DNA from: a bacterium
GTDB lineage: Bacteria > Cyanobacteriota > Vampirovibrionia > Vampirovibrionales > Vampirovibrionaceae
Direction of reading: 5' to 3'
Length of the DNA stretch: 64,000 nucleotides
Assembly (NCBI GenBank): GCA_030429585.1
Contig: JAUIEU010000001.1
Coordinates: 186,001 to 250,000, forward strand
Shown here: piece by piece, positions 36,086 through 45,156 of the stretch
Layout of the letters: each line of letters opens with the position of its first letter
Numbering within the stretch: the first letter of the stretch is position 1
The notes under the pieces: generated by a model
The model's database searches: none
The model's input: the letters and a program-made list of their open reading frames with translations, nothing else
Told to the model about the DNA's origin: nothing
Position numbers and translations under genes: made by a program

Positions 36086-38046
36086 TCGCTGGCAATAACG
36101 GCCACTAACAATGGGTTGTCGTAAGGCGATGGTGCATCGGTAATGGGGGTGGCGGCTAGGCTACTACTGGCCGGTAGTATGCCACGTTGGGCTAGTTGGG
36201 CAATGACCCAGGCCCACTCTGCCTGCCAGTTGGGTAAGGGGCGAATATCGGGTAAGGGGGTTTGGTAGGCTAGGTTGTTGGCAATTTGGTACAAGGCGTC
36301 AAGCACCGTGTTTTCTGGCGGTGGGGTTAGCTGGTTAAGGCTATGTTGCCAGGCCTCATAAGGGTTGTCATCCGCGGTGGCGTATTGCTGAAACACCCAC
36401 CCGATGGTGGCCCACTGGGTAAGCAAGGTGGGGATATGGCTTTGAATTGGCTCGGTGGGTGACGTGGTGGTGGTTGTGAAATAGGTGGACAGGGTTTGCA
36501 AGCAGGGGGCAAAGCGCCGTTGCATCAGTTGGCTTTCTGCCAAGCCTAAGGCGGCTTCTATCATGGTGGCATCGTGGTTTAGGGCGGCTTGGTATTTATC
36601 TTCTGCGGCGGGCCAATCCCCGTGGCGGTATAACATGTGGGCATAGTAAAACAGTACCCGTGGGTTATGGGGGTACTCGCGGATAAGTGGCCGAAGGGTG
36701 CGTACGGCATCTTCGGTTTGGTGTAGCCCGCAGTAGGCTAAGGCGAGTTGAATCGCGGCATCGATATGGGTTGGGTCATGGCTAAGTACCTGGCTTAGGG
36801 ACTGTTGCGCCTTGGCGTAATCGCCTTCTTCCAAATAATGAGAGCCTAGTAAAAAGTGGAGTTTGGGGTTCCAATCCTCTTGCTCTGCTAAAGAAAACAA
36901 CGAGCCAAGGGCGTCATCCATCGTGCCTTGTTTTAACGCCAACGAGGCCCACAGTAGGGTGAGCTCGGTATTATCTGGGTGGGCTTGTTGGGCAATGTTT
37001 AGCTGAGCCAGGGCGTCGGCCTCTTGGCCTGCCTGTAGCAAGGCTTGGCCCCAGTGGGCATGGATACGAGTGAGGGCCGGGTTAAATGCCAGGGCCTGTT
37101 TAAAGTGTTGGCAAGCGGCCTCGGTGTCGTTGTCTTTGGCGCAAATTTGGCCCAGTAACTCGTGGGCTTCGGCTAATTTGGGGTTAAGCAACAAGGCGTG
37201 GCGCACGTTGGCTTTGGCCGTATCCATTTGCCCCAAGGCAAATAATGCTTCGCCCAGGGCTAGGTAAATTTCGGGGTTGTCTTGGTGGGTGGGGCTGCCG
37301 GTGGTGTCTTGGGGTTTATCGGTTGTGGCCTGGTGGGCGTCATCGCGCATAACGGCCAGGCATTGTCGGCCAATCACCACAGCCTCGTTGTGTTGGCCTA
37401 ATCGGTTTAAGCACACGCACCAAAAGTACAGGGCGTCTTCATGCTTGGGTAAAAACCGCAGGGTTTGTTTGAACTTATCAATGGCGTCTTCGTAGGCTTC
37501 TTTTTCTGCCAAAATAACGCCCCATAAAAAATACAGCCACGGTTGGTAACGCCGTATGGTTAAAGAGGCCTGAAATTTTTGGATGGCCTCGTCGTAATCG
37601 CCGCGGCGGGCCAGGGCAATACCCCAGCTATTGTACAGGGTGTAATGCTCTGGGTTGTTGGCCAGGGCTTGCTGGTAGGTGGTGTTAGCGGCATCCAGCT
37701 GGTTGTGCTCTACCTGGGCGGCCCCTAGTAGGCTGTGCCACTCTGGGTTGCCGGGCTCTAAGGCCAAGGCGGTTTCAAACTTAGCAATGCCCTCTGTTAC
37801 GCGTTGTTGTTTTACCAGGGCGATGCCCCAGTTGGCAAAAATAGCCGCGTTATCCGGGGCCATGGTGGCGGCTTTGCCAAAGCGCTCTAGGGCTTCTGCC
37901 ATGTTGCCTTCTTGCGCGCTGCGGATGGCCCAGTTCATGTGGGCGGTGGCATGGTCTGCGGCGTGTTGGGTGGCCTGTTGGTAGTCATTCACCAACACGT
38001 TATAGCGGTGCAGTTGTTGCAAAACGGATTGTAAAAACGAGCGCAT
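36082..38046 (-). CDS. Long tetratricopeptide-repeat protein
   Basis: A 654-residue protein that is TPR repeats for most of its length: at least ten 34-residue units from about 30 to 530 (for example ALALEPGNPEWHSLLGAAQVE and ALANNPEHYTLYNSWGIALAR). The remaining 120 residues are less regular and Pro/Thr-rich. There is no signal peptide or catalytic domain. It probably scaffolds a protein complex. It is downstream of, and convergent with, murB. Partners are unknown. Confidence 0.85.
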   Translation of the reverse strand: MRSFLQSVLQQLHRYNVLVNDYQQATQHAADHATAHMNWAIRSAQEGNMAEALERFGKAATMAPDNAAIFANWGIALVKQQRVTEGIAKFETALALEPGNPEWHSLLGAAQVEHNQLDAANTTYQQALANNPEHYTLYNSWGIALARRGDYDEAIQKFQASLTIRRYQPWLYFLWGVILAEKEAYEDAIDKFKQTLRFLPKHEDALYFWCVCLNRLGQHNEAVVIGRQCLAVMRDDAHQATTDKPQDTTGSPTHQDNPEIYLALGEALFALGQMDTAKANVRHALLLNPKLAEAHELLGQICAKDNDTEAACQHFKQALAFNPALTRIHAHWGQALLQAGQEADALAQLNIAQQAHPDNTELTLLWASLALKQGTMDDALGSLFSLAEQEDWNPKLHFLLGSHYLEEGDYAKAQQSLSQVLSHDPTHIDAAIQLALAYCGLHQTEDAVRTLRPLIREYPHNPRVLFYYAHMLYRHGDWPAAEDKYQAALNHDATMIEAALGLAESQLMQRRFAPCLQTLSTYFTTTTTSPTEPIQSHIPTLLTQWATIGWVFQQYATADDNPYEAWQHSLNQLTPPPENTVLDALYQIANNLAYQTPLPDIRPLPNWQAEWAWVIAQLAQRGILPASSSLAATPITDAPSPYDNPLLVAVIASD

Positions 38047-38140
38047 GTAAATAGCCGAAAAACCAATAAGAATTCACCAGTCTAACATTATCCGAACAGG
38101 GGATGTTAATTAGGTTGAATATTGGGGGCCTTATTTCCCC

Positions 38141-38464
38141 TTATTTTTTTAAGGCGTTTACAACTTTGTTATAGAAGTAAACACCTAAAGCAACAGCTAT
38201 TAAATTGCCACCGCCTGTAATAAGATTTTTTTCATAAATTTTTGTTGGGTTAGATGTGTTTTCAGATATTGCTATAGTATTTGGTTGTTCCTTCGTAACT
38301 TTAGGGTACCTAGAAATACTTACCAGCGGGTTAAGGCTTGTATGTTCTTGATTTCCTCCCGGTTTAGAGCAGACTAGCCTTTTAGGTAAGAAATTTTGGT
38401 GGGTTTTTACGATGGAGGCTACTTGAACTCTCGTGGCGTCAACGTTTCCTATGCCATTGCCGTA
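38141..38464 (-). pseudogene. Start-less reading frame with a C-terminal membrane segment
   Basis: The minus-strand frame from 38464 to the stop at 38141-38143 is open for 107 codons yet has no ATG, GTG or TTG. It reads like coding sequence: a polar N-terminal part (NVDATRVQVASIVKTHQ), CSKPGGNQEH in the middle, and a hydrophobic LIAVALGVYFYN segment near the end, followed by a lysine-rich tip. An ATG just upstream (38455-38457, minus strand) is one frame off and stops after two codons. A single-base frameshift at the 5' end, or a sequencing error, would explain this. It is more A/T-rich than its neighbours. No family is recognised. Confidence 0.4.
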
Positions 38465-38589
38465 CTATTTTATCTTCTTTCTTTCCAGAGAAGTTAAGAA
38501 AGGTAGAAAAGGGTTGGAGTGGTATCATGGAAAAAACTGCAGTTTTTTTAGCGTATTATATTAAACGCTGAAAAACAGTAGAATGGCTA

Positions 38590-39234
38590 TTACCCAATGG
38601 GTTGGGTTCCGCGTTGTTGGGCGTTGCGGATGCGGGCGTATTCGGGGTCTTTAAAAAAGGCGGATGACGCGGTGGTGGTTTTGCCGCTGTACTTGGTAAA
38701 CCGCTTTTTGTTATACGGCAATCCGGTGGCTGTGGTGTGGAAAAAGCAAATTTGGCTAACCCGCACCCCAGGGTACAGTTGCAAGGGCACCATGCTCACG
38801 TTGGAGAGCTCAAAGGTAAGGGCGCCTTCAAAGCCAGGGTCTACAAAGCCAGCGGTGGCATGGATTTGCAAGCCTAGTCGGCCCCAGGTGCTACGGCCTT
38901 CTAACCGGGCAGCCAAATCCAGAGGGATGCGAACAAACTCTAAGGTGCTGGCCAGGGCAAATTCGCCAGGGTGTAGGACAAAGGGTTCGGTGGGGGGGAG
39001 TTTTAGTTCGCGCCACACACCCTGCATCTCTCGGGTTAGGGCCTCGGTGGGCTTCATCACATCCATGTGGGTAACGTTGCTGCGCCGCATCACCTGAAAG
39101 TCTGTGCCGAGGCGCAAATCTAGCGAGGTGGGGCCAAATTGTTCTTCTGGGCGAATGAGAGGCGTTACCACCAACCGCTTGTCAGGGTCGGCATGGGTCA
39201 ACCGTTCAATAATTTGGCATTCGTTTAAAATCAT
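38590..39234 (-). CDS. dcd: dCTP deaminase
   Basis: A 214-residue trimeric deaminase turning dCTP into dUTP for thymidylate synthesis. The core EGRSTWGRLGLQIHATAGFVDPGFEGALTFEL (quoted in part: EGRSTWGRLG at about 112-121, AGFVDPGFEGA at about 128-138) holds the catalytic Glu136 and the nucleotide-binding Arg/Ser. TSLDLRLG (about 36-43) also fits. The C-terminal YSGKTT flap is present. No dut gene is adjacent. It could be the bifunctional dCTP deaminase/dUTPase type, which I cannot separate by eye. Confidence 0.9.
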   Translation of the reverse strand: MILNECQIIERLTHADPDKRLVVTPLIRPEEQFGPTSLDLRLGTDFQVMRRSNVTHMDVMKPTEALTREMQGVWRELKLPPTEPFVLHPGEFALASTLEFVRIPLDLAARLEGRSTWGRLGLQIHATAGFVDPGFEGALTFELSNVSMVPLQLYPGVRVSQICFFHTTATGLPYNKKRFTKYSGKTTTASSAFFKDPEYARIRNAQQRGTQPIG

Positions 39235-39290
39235 GGGGAAAGCTCGTGGGTGTTACAACGGAATAACGGTGGAAAAAGCTAGCTAGCCTG

Positions 39291-40646
39291 CTAACGAGAC
39301 AACAGTACCTGGTGTACCGAGGTGGTTTCCAGGGATTTAATCAGCAGATAATCCTGTTGCTGGCGGTAGCCAGAAAGCAGGTTTAGTGGTGTCATGGCTG
39401 GGGTGTTGGGTTGGGCGGCGGTGGTAAACATCTCGGCCAGTTGGTCATCTAATTGGTGCAGGGTGGTTAGCCAACCGGCGGTAATAATTTCTCGCGGGGT
39501 GGCGGGCAGTTCGGTGGTTTGGTTTAGCACCGTGTACACGTCATCTCGGTTGCTGGTGGTTAATTCGCCACGGTCGGCCTGGTAAATGCCTTCCAGTTTT
39601 TCGCGCACCGCATCCATGGGGTATAGGGGGCGGGCGGCAATCAGGCGATTATCCAACAGGGCGGGTACCAGTTGTTGGGCACGCTCTAGGTGGCGGTCGG
39701 TAAAGCGTTGGGTTTCGGGGATTTGGGCTTCTACGGTTTTCCACAATAGGTGGTGGTCATCGCTGCCCATGGGTGGGGTGGTATCGCTTATTTTAAACAG
39801 GCTGTTTAGGCCGGGGCGTATGCGGTCTAGGGTTTCGTGCAGCAAAATGCATTGGGGTTCTAAAATATTTAAGTACCCCAACCCGTGGAAGAGGGCAGGC
39901 TCGATGGTGGTTAGCCAATCGGCATCTTTGGCCAGTAAGCCTTGTTGCAGGGCCAATATGTAGTAGGCGGGGCCTAAGCGGGCCAGCAGCCAGCACTCGG
40001 CCAGTAGGCGTTGGCCTTGGTCGGCTTCAGTTTGGGTGGCGCTTCTAAAGCGGCTTAAAAAGGATTTACCACCAGGTAGAACAACCAAGCCGGCTTTTTC
40101 AATTTCTTCTGCGGCCCAACGGGCGGCCATGCCACCTAGGCTGCCCAGCCACTGAAGGGGGGCATCCAAATCCAACACGCTAATGGGCTCTAGCACCATT
40201 TGGCTAGAAAGGGGGGCAATGGTGCTGGTGCTAGCACCAAGCTGTTGGGCCACCGGCCATAGTGCTCGGTAGCCTAAGGCCAGTACCTCATCGTTGGGTA
40301 GGGCGTCATCCCATAGCAAGGTTAGTTCGGGGGATATTGGCGTGGCGGGTGTGGGTTGCAGCCAAGGGGTTAGGCTGGCAATCATTTTGTAAGGCCCGTA
40401 CACGGCTTGTTCTAAATAGCCGTGGATATCACTACTATCGGCGGGTTTGTCGGCAAACAGGGTGGTGTGGAGGGCTGGCTCACGCGTCCACAGGGTGGCA
40501 ATGGTGTTTAGGCGGGTGTCGGCATCGCTGCGGATGGCTTTATGGGCCAGCGTGTTACTGGCAAACTGTTGCTGAAAGGCGTGTTGCGTCCGGCCCCAGC
40601 GTTCCATGGTGTGCCATAGCAATAATTTATGGAGAATACGTTGCAT
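39291..40646 (-). CDS. Unknown 451-residue protein
   Basis: A full-length, well-formed reading frame without a recognised domain. It appears soluble and mostly helical, with many Leu/Ala/Gln runs. Possible local signatures are a Gly/Ala-rich LGSLGGMAARWAAEEIEKAGLV near residue 165-186 followed by a LPGGKSFLSRFR turn. No signal peptide. It lies 56 bases upstream of dcd on the same strand, so the two may be co-transcribed. Function unknown. Confidence 0.65.
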   Translation of the reverse strand: MQRILHKLLLWHTMERWGRTQHAFQQQFASNTLAHKAIRSDADTRLNTIATLWTREPALHTTLFADKPADSSDIHGYLEQAVYGPYKMIASLTPWLQPTPATPISPELTLLWDDALPNDEVLALGYRALWPVAQQLGASTSTIAPLSSQMVLEPISVLDLDAPLQWLGSLGGMAARWAAEEIEKAGLVVLPGGKSFLSRFRSATQTEADQGQRLLAECWLLARLGPAYYILALQQGLLAKDADWLTTIEPALFHGLGYLNILEPQCILLHETLDRIRPGLNSLFKISDTTPPMGSDDHHLLWKTVEAQIPETQRFTDRHLERAQQLVPALLDNRLIAARPLYPMDAVREKLEGIYQADRGELTTSNRDDVYTVLNQTTELPATPREIITAGWLTTLHQLDDQLAEMFTTAAQPNTPAMTPLNLLSGYRQQQDYLLIKSLETTSVHQVLLSR

Positions 40647-40880
40647 AGACCGGATAATACCCCCAACAGGGCCAACAGTAAGGTGCTAACCAGGGTGCTT
40701 GCCATACCCACGGTGTGGGGGTAGGCGTCGTGCTGGTTCGCTGGGCTAGTATAGCGTGGGCATGGTTGGATAACAGGGGGACGACCCGGATTCTGCAACA
40801 CAGTGCAACACTGTAACGGCCGGGTAGCATCGGTTGTGCTACAGTAGTCTTTTATTCTTTAGCTAACCTATTACCCCGCT

Positions 40881-42308
40881 ATGATGCCTGCTTCCCCTCA
40901 TCTTGCTAACAAAAAAGTGTACATGGAAACCCTGGGCTGCCAGATGAACGTGAACGATAGTGAGCTAATGCTGGGCTTGCTGGAGCAACAAGGCTTTGGC
41001 GTAACGTACGACCCCAGGCAGGCGGATTTGTTAATGATTAACACCTGCCAAATTCGGCAGCATGCGGAAGATAAGGCGTTCTCCTACCTAGGGCGATGGG
41101 CAGCGTTAAAGCGCCAGCGGCCCTATATTAAAATTGCCATGGCCGGGTGCGTGGCCCAGCAGGCAAAAGATACGGTATTTAAACGCATCCCCGGTGTGGA
41201 TATGGTGCTGGGTACCCAAAACTTGCACGATTTACCCGACTTGGTAAGCAAAGCCTTTGCGGGCCAAACCCACTTGCTGGCCGCGGATAAACAAAAACGC
41301 TACAGCACCTACGACCACACCGTAGATGTCACCCCTCGCCGAGAAAATGATATTAGTGCCTGGGTGACTATTATTGAAGGGTGTGATTACTTTTGCACCT
41401 ATTGCGTGGTGCCGTATACCCGTGGGCGCCAAATTAGCCGTAGGCCAAAAAGTATTATTGAGGAAGTTAAGGACTTGGCCCAATTTGGCTTTAAAGAAAT
41501 TACCCTGCTTGGCCAAACGGTCGATAGCTACGGCAAAGATTTTGATGACCCCACTTACGGCCTGGCCAACCTGTTAGAAGCCCTGAACGAGATAGATGGG
41601 ATTGAGCGCATCCGCTTTACCACCAGCCACCCGTTGGATTTAAATACGCCAATTATCCAGGCGGTGGCGGCGTTACCCAAGGTAATGGAGCATATCCACA
41701 TCCCCATGCAGGCGGGCGATGATGTGGTGCTAGAGCGCATGAAGCGTGGCTATACCGCCCAGCAGTATTACCATTTAGTGGACGAAATTCGGGACACCAT
41801 CCCCAACGTTGGGGTAACAGGGGATTATATTGTAGGCTTCCCTGGCGAAAGTGATGCCCAGTTTCAACGGACGGTGGATTCGGTAAGTCGTGCCCAAAAA
41901 GACGCCGCCAACACGGCCGCTTATAGCCCCCGGAAACAAACCCCGGCAGGCATTTGGGAAGAACGCAACGAAGGGGTCATCCCAGATGAGGTAAAGCGCG
42001 AGCGCCTGCAAATTTTAAATGCCGCCATTACCGAGCAAGCCCGCAAAAAAATGGCTCCGTACCTGGGCCAAACCGTACAGGTATTGGTAGAAGGCCAAAG
42101 CCGCCGCAATGCGGAGCGCTTAACGGGCCGTACCCGAAATAACAAAGTGGTTAATTTTGATACAACGGTGCCGGAACACGAGTTAGTGGGCCAGTTGGTG
42201 AATGTGGCGGTGACGGAAACCCTGCCTTTTTCCATGCTGGGTAAACACGTCCTGGCTGCTGGGTCGGTACCACCGGCTTTGGCGGGTGCGCCCGTAGCGT
42301 TGGTGTAA
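40881..42308 (+). CDS. miaB: tRNA-2-methylthio-N6-dimethylallyladenosine synthase
   Basis: A 475-residue radical-SAM methylthiotransferase modifying A37 of tRNAs reading UNN codons. The N-terminal cluster cysteines are in LGCQMN (about 18-23), NTCQIR (about 54-59) and AGCVAQQ; the radical-SAM motif is GCDYFCTYCVVPYTRG (about 170-185); and a TRAM-like domain closes the protein (about 385-450). Full length. folK starts 4 bases after the stop, so they form an operon. Confidence 0.94.
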   Translation: MMPASPHLANKKVYMETLGCQMNVNDSELMLGLLEQQGFGVTYDPRQADLLMINTCQIRQHAEDKAFSYLGRWAALKRQRPYIKIAMAGCVAQQAKDTVFKRIPGVDMVLGTQNLHDLPDLVSKAFAGQTHLLAADKQKRYSTYDHTVDVTPRRENDISAWVTIIEGCDYFCTYCVVPYTRGRQISRRPKSIIEEVKDLAQFGFKEITLLGQTVDSYGKDFDDPTYGLANLLEALNEIDGIERIRFTTSHPLDLNTPIIQAVAALPKVMEHIHIPMQAGDDVVLERMKRGYTAQQYYHLVDEIRDTIPNVGVTGDYIVGFPGESDAQFQRTVDSVSRAQKDAANTAAYSPRKQTPAGIWEERNEGVIPDEVKRERLQILNAAITEQARKKMAPYLGQTVQVLVEGQSRRNAERLTGRTRNNKVVNFDTTVPEHELVGQLVNVAVTETLPFSMLGKHVLAAGSVPPALAGAPVALV

Positions 42309-42312
42309 ACCG

Positions 42313-42885
42313 GTGACTCTGCCAGCAGCGTTGCCTGCCCCGCCGTATCGGTATGTGCTCTCCTTAGGGGCCAATATGGGCGACCGCATGCAGGCCATGG
42401 CGCAAGCGGTTCGTGGGCTATGTGCCCAGCCCTCTACCAGCCTAATTCAAACTACCGCTATATACGAAACCGCCCCCTGGGTGGGCAGTGGCGGCGACCC
42501 AAATCAGCCCTGGTACCTAAATGCCATGGTGGCCATAGAGACCCCCCTGCTGCCAGAAGCTCTCCTTACCTTATGCCAACACCAAGAAACCCAACAAGGC
42601 CGCCAGCCAGCGGTGGAACGCCAGCATAATGGCCCGCGGGTGTTGGATGTGGATATATTGTGGTGCGACGCCTTCCCGGCATATCAATCGCCCACCCTAA
42701 CCTTGCCCCACCCGCGCTTTGCCACCCGTGCCTGCACCTTGGTGCCCCTGTTAGAACATTGGGGCGAGTGGGTGCACCCGACCACCGGCCAAACCTTGCT
42801 TCAGTTGCACCAGGCCTTACCTTCGGTAGAGCCCGTTCGGTTACATTCGGTGGCGCCGTGGGGTGCCCTGCTGCCAGTCGGTTAG
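42313..42885 (+). CDS. folK: 2-amino-4-hydroxy-6-hydroxymethyldihydropteridine diphosphokinase
   Basis: A 190-residue kinase activating the pterin for folate synthesis. It shows YVLSLGANMGDR (about 13-24), YETAPWV (about 54-60), WYLNAMV (about 71-77) and RVLDVDILW (about 109-117, the metal aspartates), then LPHPR. The frame starts at GTG, with the miaB stop 4 bases upstream; an in-frame ATG is not available before the conserved core. It works with folC (13343). Confidence 0.92.
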   Translation: MTLPAALPAPPYRYVLSLGANMGDRMQAMAQAVRGLCAQPSTSLIQTTAIYETAPWVGSGGDPNQPWYLNAMVAIETPLLPEALLTLCQHQETQQGRQPAVERQHNGPRVLDVDILWCDAFPAYQSPTLTLPHPRFATRACTLVPLLEHWGEWVHPTTGQTLLQLHQALPSVEPVRLHSVAPWGALLPVG

Positions 42886-43267
42886 GCAGGCAGTTTGCGG
42901 GGGGCGGGGGGTGTCATCCAATCGTCATCAAATGTAAATTTTTTGCGAACCCCCTTTTAAGTCTCAAAAAAATTGCTATAATAGAAAGTAAGGTTAATGC
43001 TGCGTTAGCTACTGAAACATAAGCCAATGTAATTCGGCTGCCGTTAAGGCAACCCTTTGGGCCACAGTTTTGGTTGAACGCACCCCCAATAGTAAACAGT
43101 ACCAACTATCGTTAAAGGCTGTTGTTTACATAACAATTTATGCTGCTTATTTGCGCGTTCGTGTCGGATACGCCTGTTTTTTTGATGGTTACACTTTTTT
43201 GTTATTGGTGGGCTAGGTAAGCCGCCGTATTAACCGTAATTTATGTAGATTTAGATGAGGTCACTTT
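42886..43267 (+). other. Gene-free leader region of the hibernation factor gene
   Basis: It holds the extended -10 promoter and a long untranslated leader with short stems (TGCC/GGCA and CCC/GGG near 43040-43070) and a weak GCGT/ACGC stem at 43155-43173 followed soon by seven T, which could be an attenuator. No riboswitch class is recognised. Confidence 0.4.
42974..42982 (+). promoter_or_regulatory. Extended -10 promoter for the hibernation factor gene
   Basis: TGCTATAAT is a perfect extended -10 box; the -35 region (TTTTAA, 16 bases upstream) is weak, as extended -10 promoters allow. It would give a leader of about 280 bases. Confidence 0.55.
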
Positions 43268-43729
43268 ATGAAAGTAATCGTTAATGGACGCAACATTGAG
43301 TTAACCCCCGCCATTAAGGAACATATTGAAGAAAAGCTAAGTAAGCTCAACACCCATTACGATTTTGTACAGGAAGCCCACGTGTTTTTAAGCGTGGAAA
43401 AAAACCCAAGTATTAAAGATTCTCATTGCGCGGAAGCCACCCTGCATTGCCAGGGCAGTATTGTCCGGGTATCCGTGGCCAGTGCAGATTTGTATGCCAG
43501 TATTGATGATTTGGTTAAAAAGCTGGAGCGAGGACTCCGTAAGCACAAAACAAAGCTAATACAGCGCAGTCAGGGGCGTCACCATGCCGCTAGTATCCGC
43601 AAGCCTGAAGAGGACACGGGTGCTGATGGGGCCTTGGATGAAGACGACGACGAAGACTTTGTTGTATTTGACAGTGAACCCGTACCGTCTACCCAACAGG
43701 AGGAAAAAGAGGCGCCGGCCCTAACCTAG
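43268..43729 (+). CDS. hpf: Ribosome hibernation promoting factor with acidic tail
   Basis: A 153-residue protein. Residues 1-105 are the HPF/RaiA beta-alpha fold that binds the 30S decoding site and silences ribosomes (MKVIVNGRNIELTPAIKEHIEEKL; later YASIDDLVKKLERGLRKHK). The last 45 residues are Asp/Glu-rich with one FVVFDSEP stretch and do not look like the long-HPF dimerisation domain found in most non-enteric bacteria. It is therefore a short form with a private acidic extension. Ribosome-binding site GAGG is present. It has its own promoter and long leader, fitting growth-phase control. Confidence 0.88.
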   Translation: MKVIVNGRNIELTPAIKEHIEEKLSKLNTHYDFVQEAHVFLSVEKNPSIKDSHCAEATLHCQGSIVRVSVASADLYASIDDLVKKLERGLRKHKTKLIQRSQGRHHAASIRKPEEDTGADGALDEDDDEDFVVFDSEPVPSTQQEEKEAPALT

Positions 43730-44118
43730 CCCCGGTGGGTGTTTAGGCCACAATGGTGTACCGGCCACCAATGACAATTGAATCGTATTAGAATGGGCGA
43801 CTAATTGCTGACAACGTTGGCCTTGTGTGTACCTTACGGATACATACTAAGTGTGCCGATACGGTGCAGTGTTGATTGCAACCTTTTTTCCGAAGTAGTG
43901 CAGCAAAGCGCGTGGCGCAGCAAACGAAGCCCTTAGGTTGTATGTAAATTCGTTGGTCTTGCATCAGACGAATTTCTGGCCATAGTGCGCTATTGCAGCG
44001 GTGTTGGCAGAAGTCTGGTGGTAGCAGGTACCAGCCAATTTACAAAGTGCCCTAACGCGCTTGTCTTTGGCGGGTTAAACAGGGCAGAAAGTTAAGGTTT
44101 GAAAGATATTGAACACCG
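43730..44118. other. Gene-free interval with one clear hairpin
   Basis: AAATTCGT (43946-43953) pairs with ACGAATTT (43968-43975). A weak GTTG/CAAC stem with six T follows near 43875. There is no convincing ORF. It may be 3' untranslated sequence of the hibernation factor gene or carry a small RNA. Confidence 0.35.
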
Positions 44119-44523
44119 TTACCTAACGGTGGGGCACCCGTTATTGGGGGCCAACAAAAAACGCCGCTGGAGTCTTGATTGGCTCAGCGGCGTTTTGGTG
44201 TGAAAAGTTCTAAAATTTGCTATTTGCTTACCTTGGTTTTGAAAATTTCTTACCATAGCCTCTTTTTCTGTGGCATTACCCTCTTCGTAAGAGTCTTTCT
44301 CTGCGCCTGTAAGTATAATACTCCGTCTACTTTTTCGATTGAATTGGTAATCTGCATAAAGAGCTGTTTCGCTTTTTGTTAGTCTTGCTTCTTTAAGGGT
44401 TTGCTTAAGAGCTTCTAGTTGTATCTTCTCGCCGGTGGCTACATTTGTAAAAAGGCCTTTTTTATAGCCTTCCAGGAAAGCAGATGAAAAGTTGACTGCG
44501 TTGCTGCTAATAGAAGAAGTCAT
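44119..44523 (-). CDS. Unknown small protein whose 3' end runs through a terminator
   Basis: A 134-residue frame starting MTSSISSNAVNFSSAF. Residues 1-105 look like a real small protein (charged, helical, with KQTLKEARLTKSETALYADYQF). The last 26 residues are encoded by an intrinsic terminator hairpin (44158-44196) and its flank, so the transcript should end before the stop codon. A TAG lies one frame away at 44210-44212, just before the terminator, so a small frameshift may have removed the true stop. No family is recognised. Confidence 0.5.
   Translation of the reverse strand: MTSSISSNAVNFSSAFLEGYKKGLFTNVATGEKIQLEALKQTLKEARLTKSETALYADYQFNRKSRRSIILTGAEKDSYEEGNATEKEAMVRNFQNQGKQIANFRTFHTKTPLSQSRLQRRFLLAPNNGCPTVR
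44156..44196 (-). terminator. Intrinsic terminator inside the 3' end of a reading frame
   Basis: AAAACGCCGCTG (44158-44169) pairs with CAGCGGCGTTTT (44185-44196). Read on the minus strand it ends in six T, so it is a strong terminator for the minus-strand gene; it may also act weakly on the plus strand. Confidence 0.82.
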
Positions 44524-44632
44524 GAGTAAAGCCCTTATTGTGTAAGTTACTTTACAAGGCCACTAAAGCGAAAAAATTGCGAAAAAAAGATTTGGGAGGA
44601 TATTTACTTACTGTGATCTTAGCTTAAAACGA

Positions 44633-45040
44633 TTATGCAACTTGGCTGAATAGTTGACCAGGACGACCTGTGTCAGGCTCCATTTTTTTTATTTGGGCAT
44701 CCTTATTACCTGTCGCATCTTTAAAACGCTTAAGAAGGGATTTGTGAAATTCGCTTGCTTGCTTCTTGGTACGAAATACAAAACTCATTTGTGAGGGGAC
44801 ACCATAACCTCCGTTTTCTGGTGATGTTAAAGTCCCCTTCTTCCCATAGGTATTGTTAATTTTATTTAATACAGTCGTAAAATGAGGCGAAGGGTCAGGG
44901 GAGCCATTTATGATTACTTCATATCCCGGTTTGCCATCAATTCGTCTTTCAGGCTTTCTTGGTGCGATTAAAGTTGCCCCATCTGTAAAAGTAAGGGTTG
45001 GCGTACTAGGGATGTGGAGGTGGATAGGTCTTAGATCCAT
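44633..45040 (-). CDS. Unknown small basic protein
   Basis: A 135-residue protein, basic (many Lys), with alternating strands and loops (PGYEVIINGSPDPSPHFTTVL) and a helix (KKQASEFHKSLLKRF). No signal peptide and no recognised family. It lies between the unknown 44119 gene and fabF on the same strand, with 109 bases between it and its neighbours; fabF is upstream and could supply some read-through transcription. Confidence 0.6.
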   Translation of the reverse strand: MDLRPIHLHIPSTPTLTFTDGATLIAPRKPERRIDGKPGYEVIINGSPDPSPHFTTVLNKINNTYGKKGTLTSPENGGYGVPSQMSFVFRTKKQASEFHKSLLKRFKDATGNKDAQIKKMEPDTGRPGQLFSQVA

Positions 45041-45156
45041 GAGGTTATCCTCGTTGTGTGTTGATGGAGAGCAATTTAAGTATAAGGGGTTTTTAGCATT
45101 AATGGGGCTAATATTGTTACGGTGCCCTTATGTAACACGCGTGTTTACAGGGGCGG

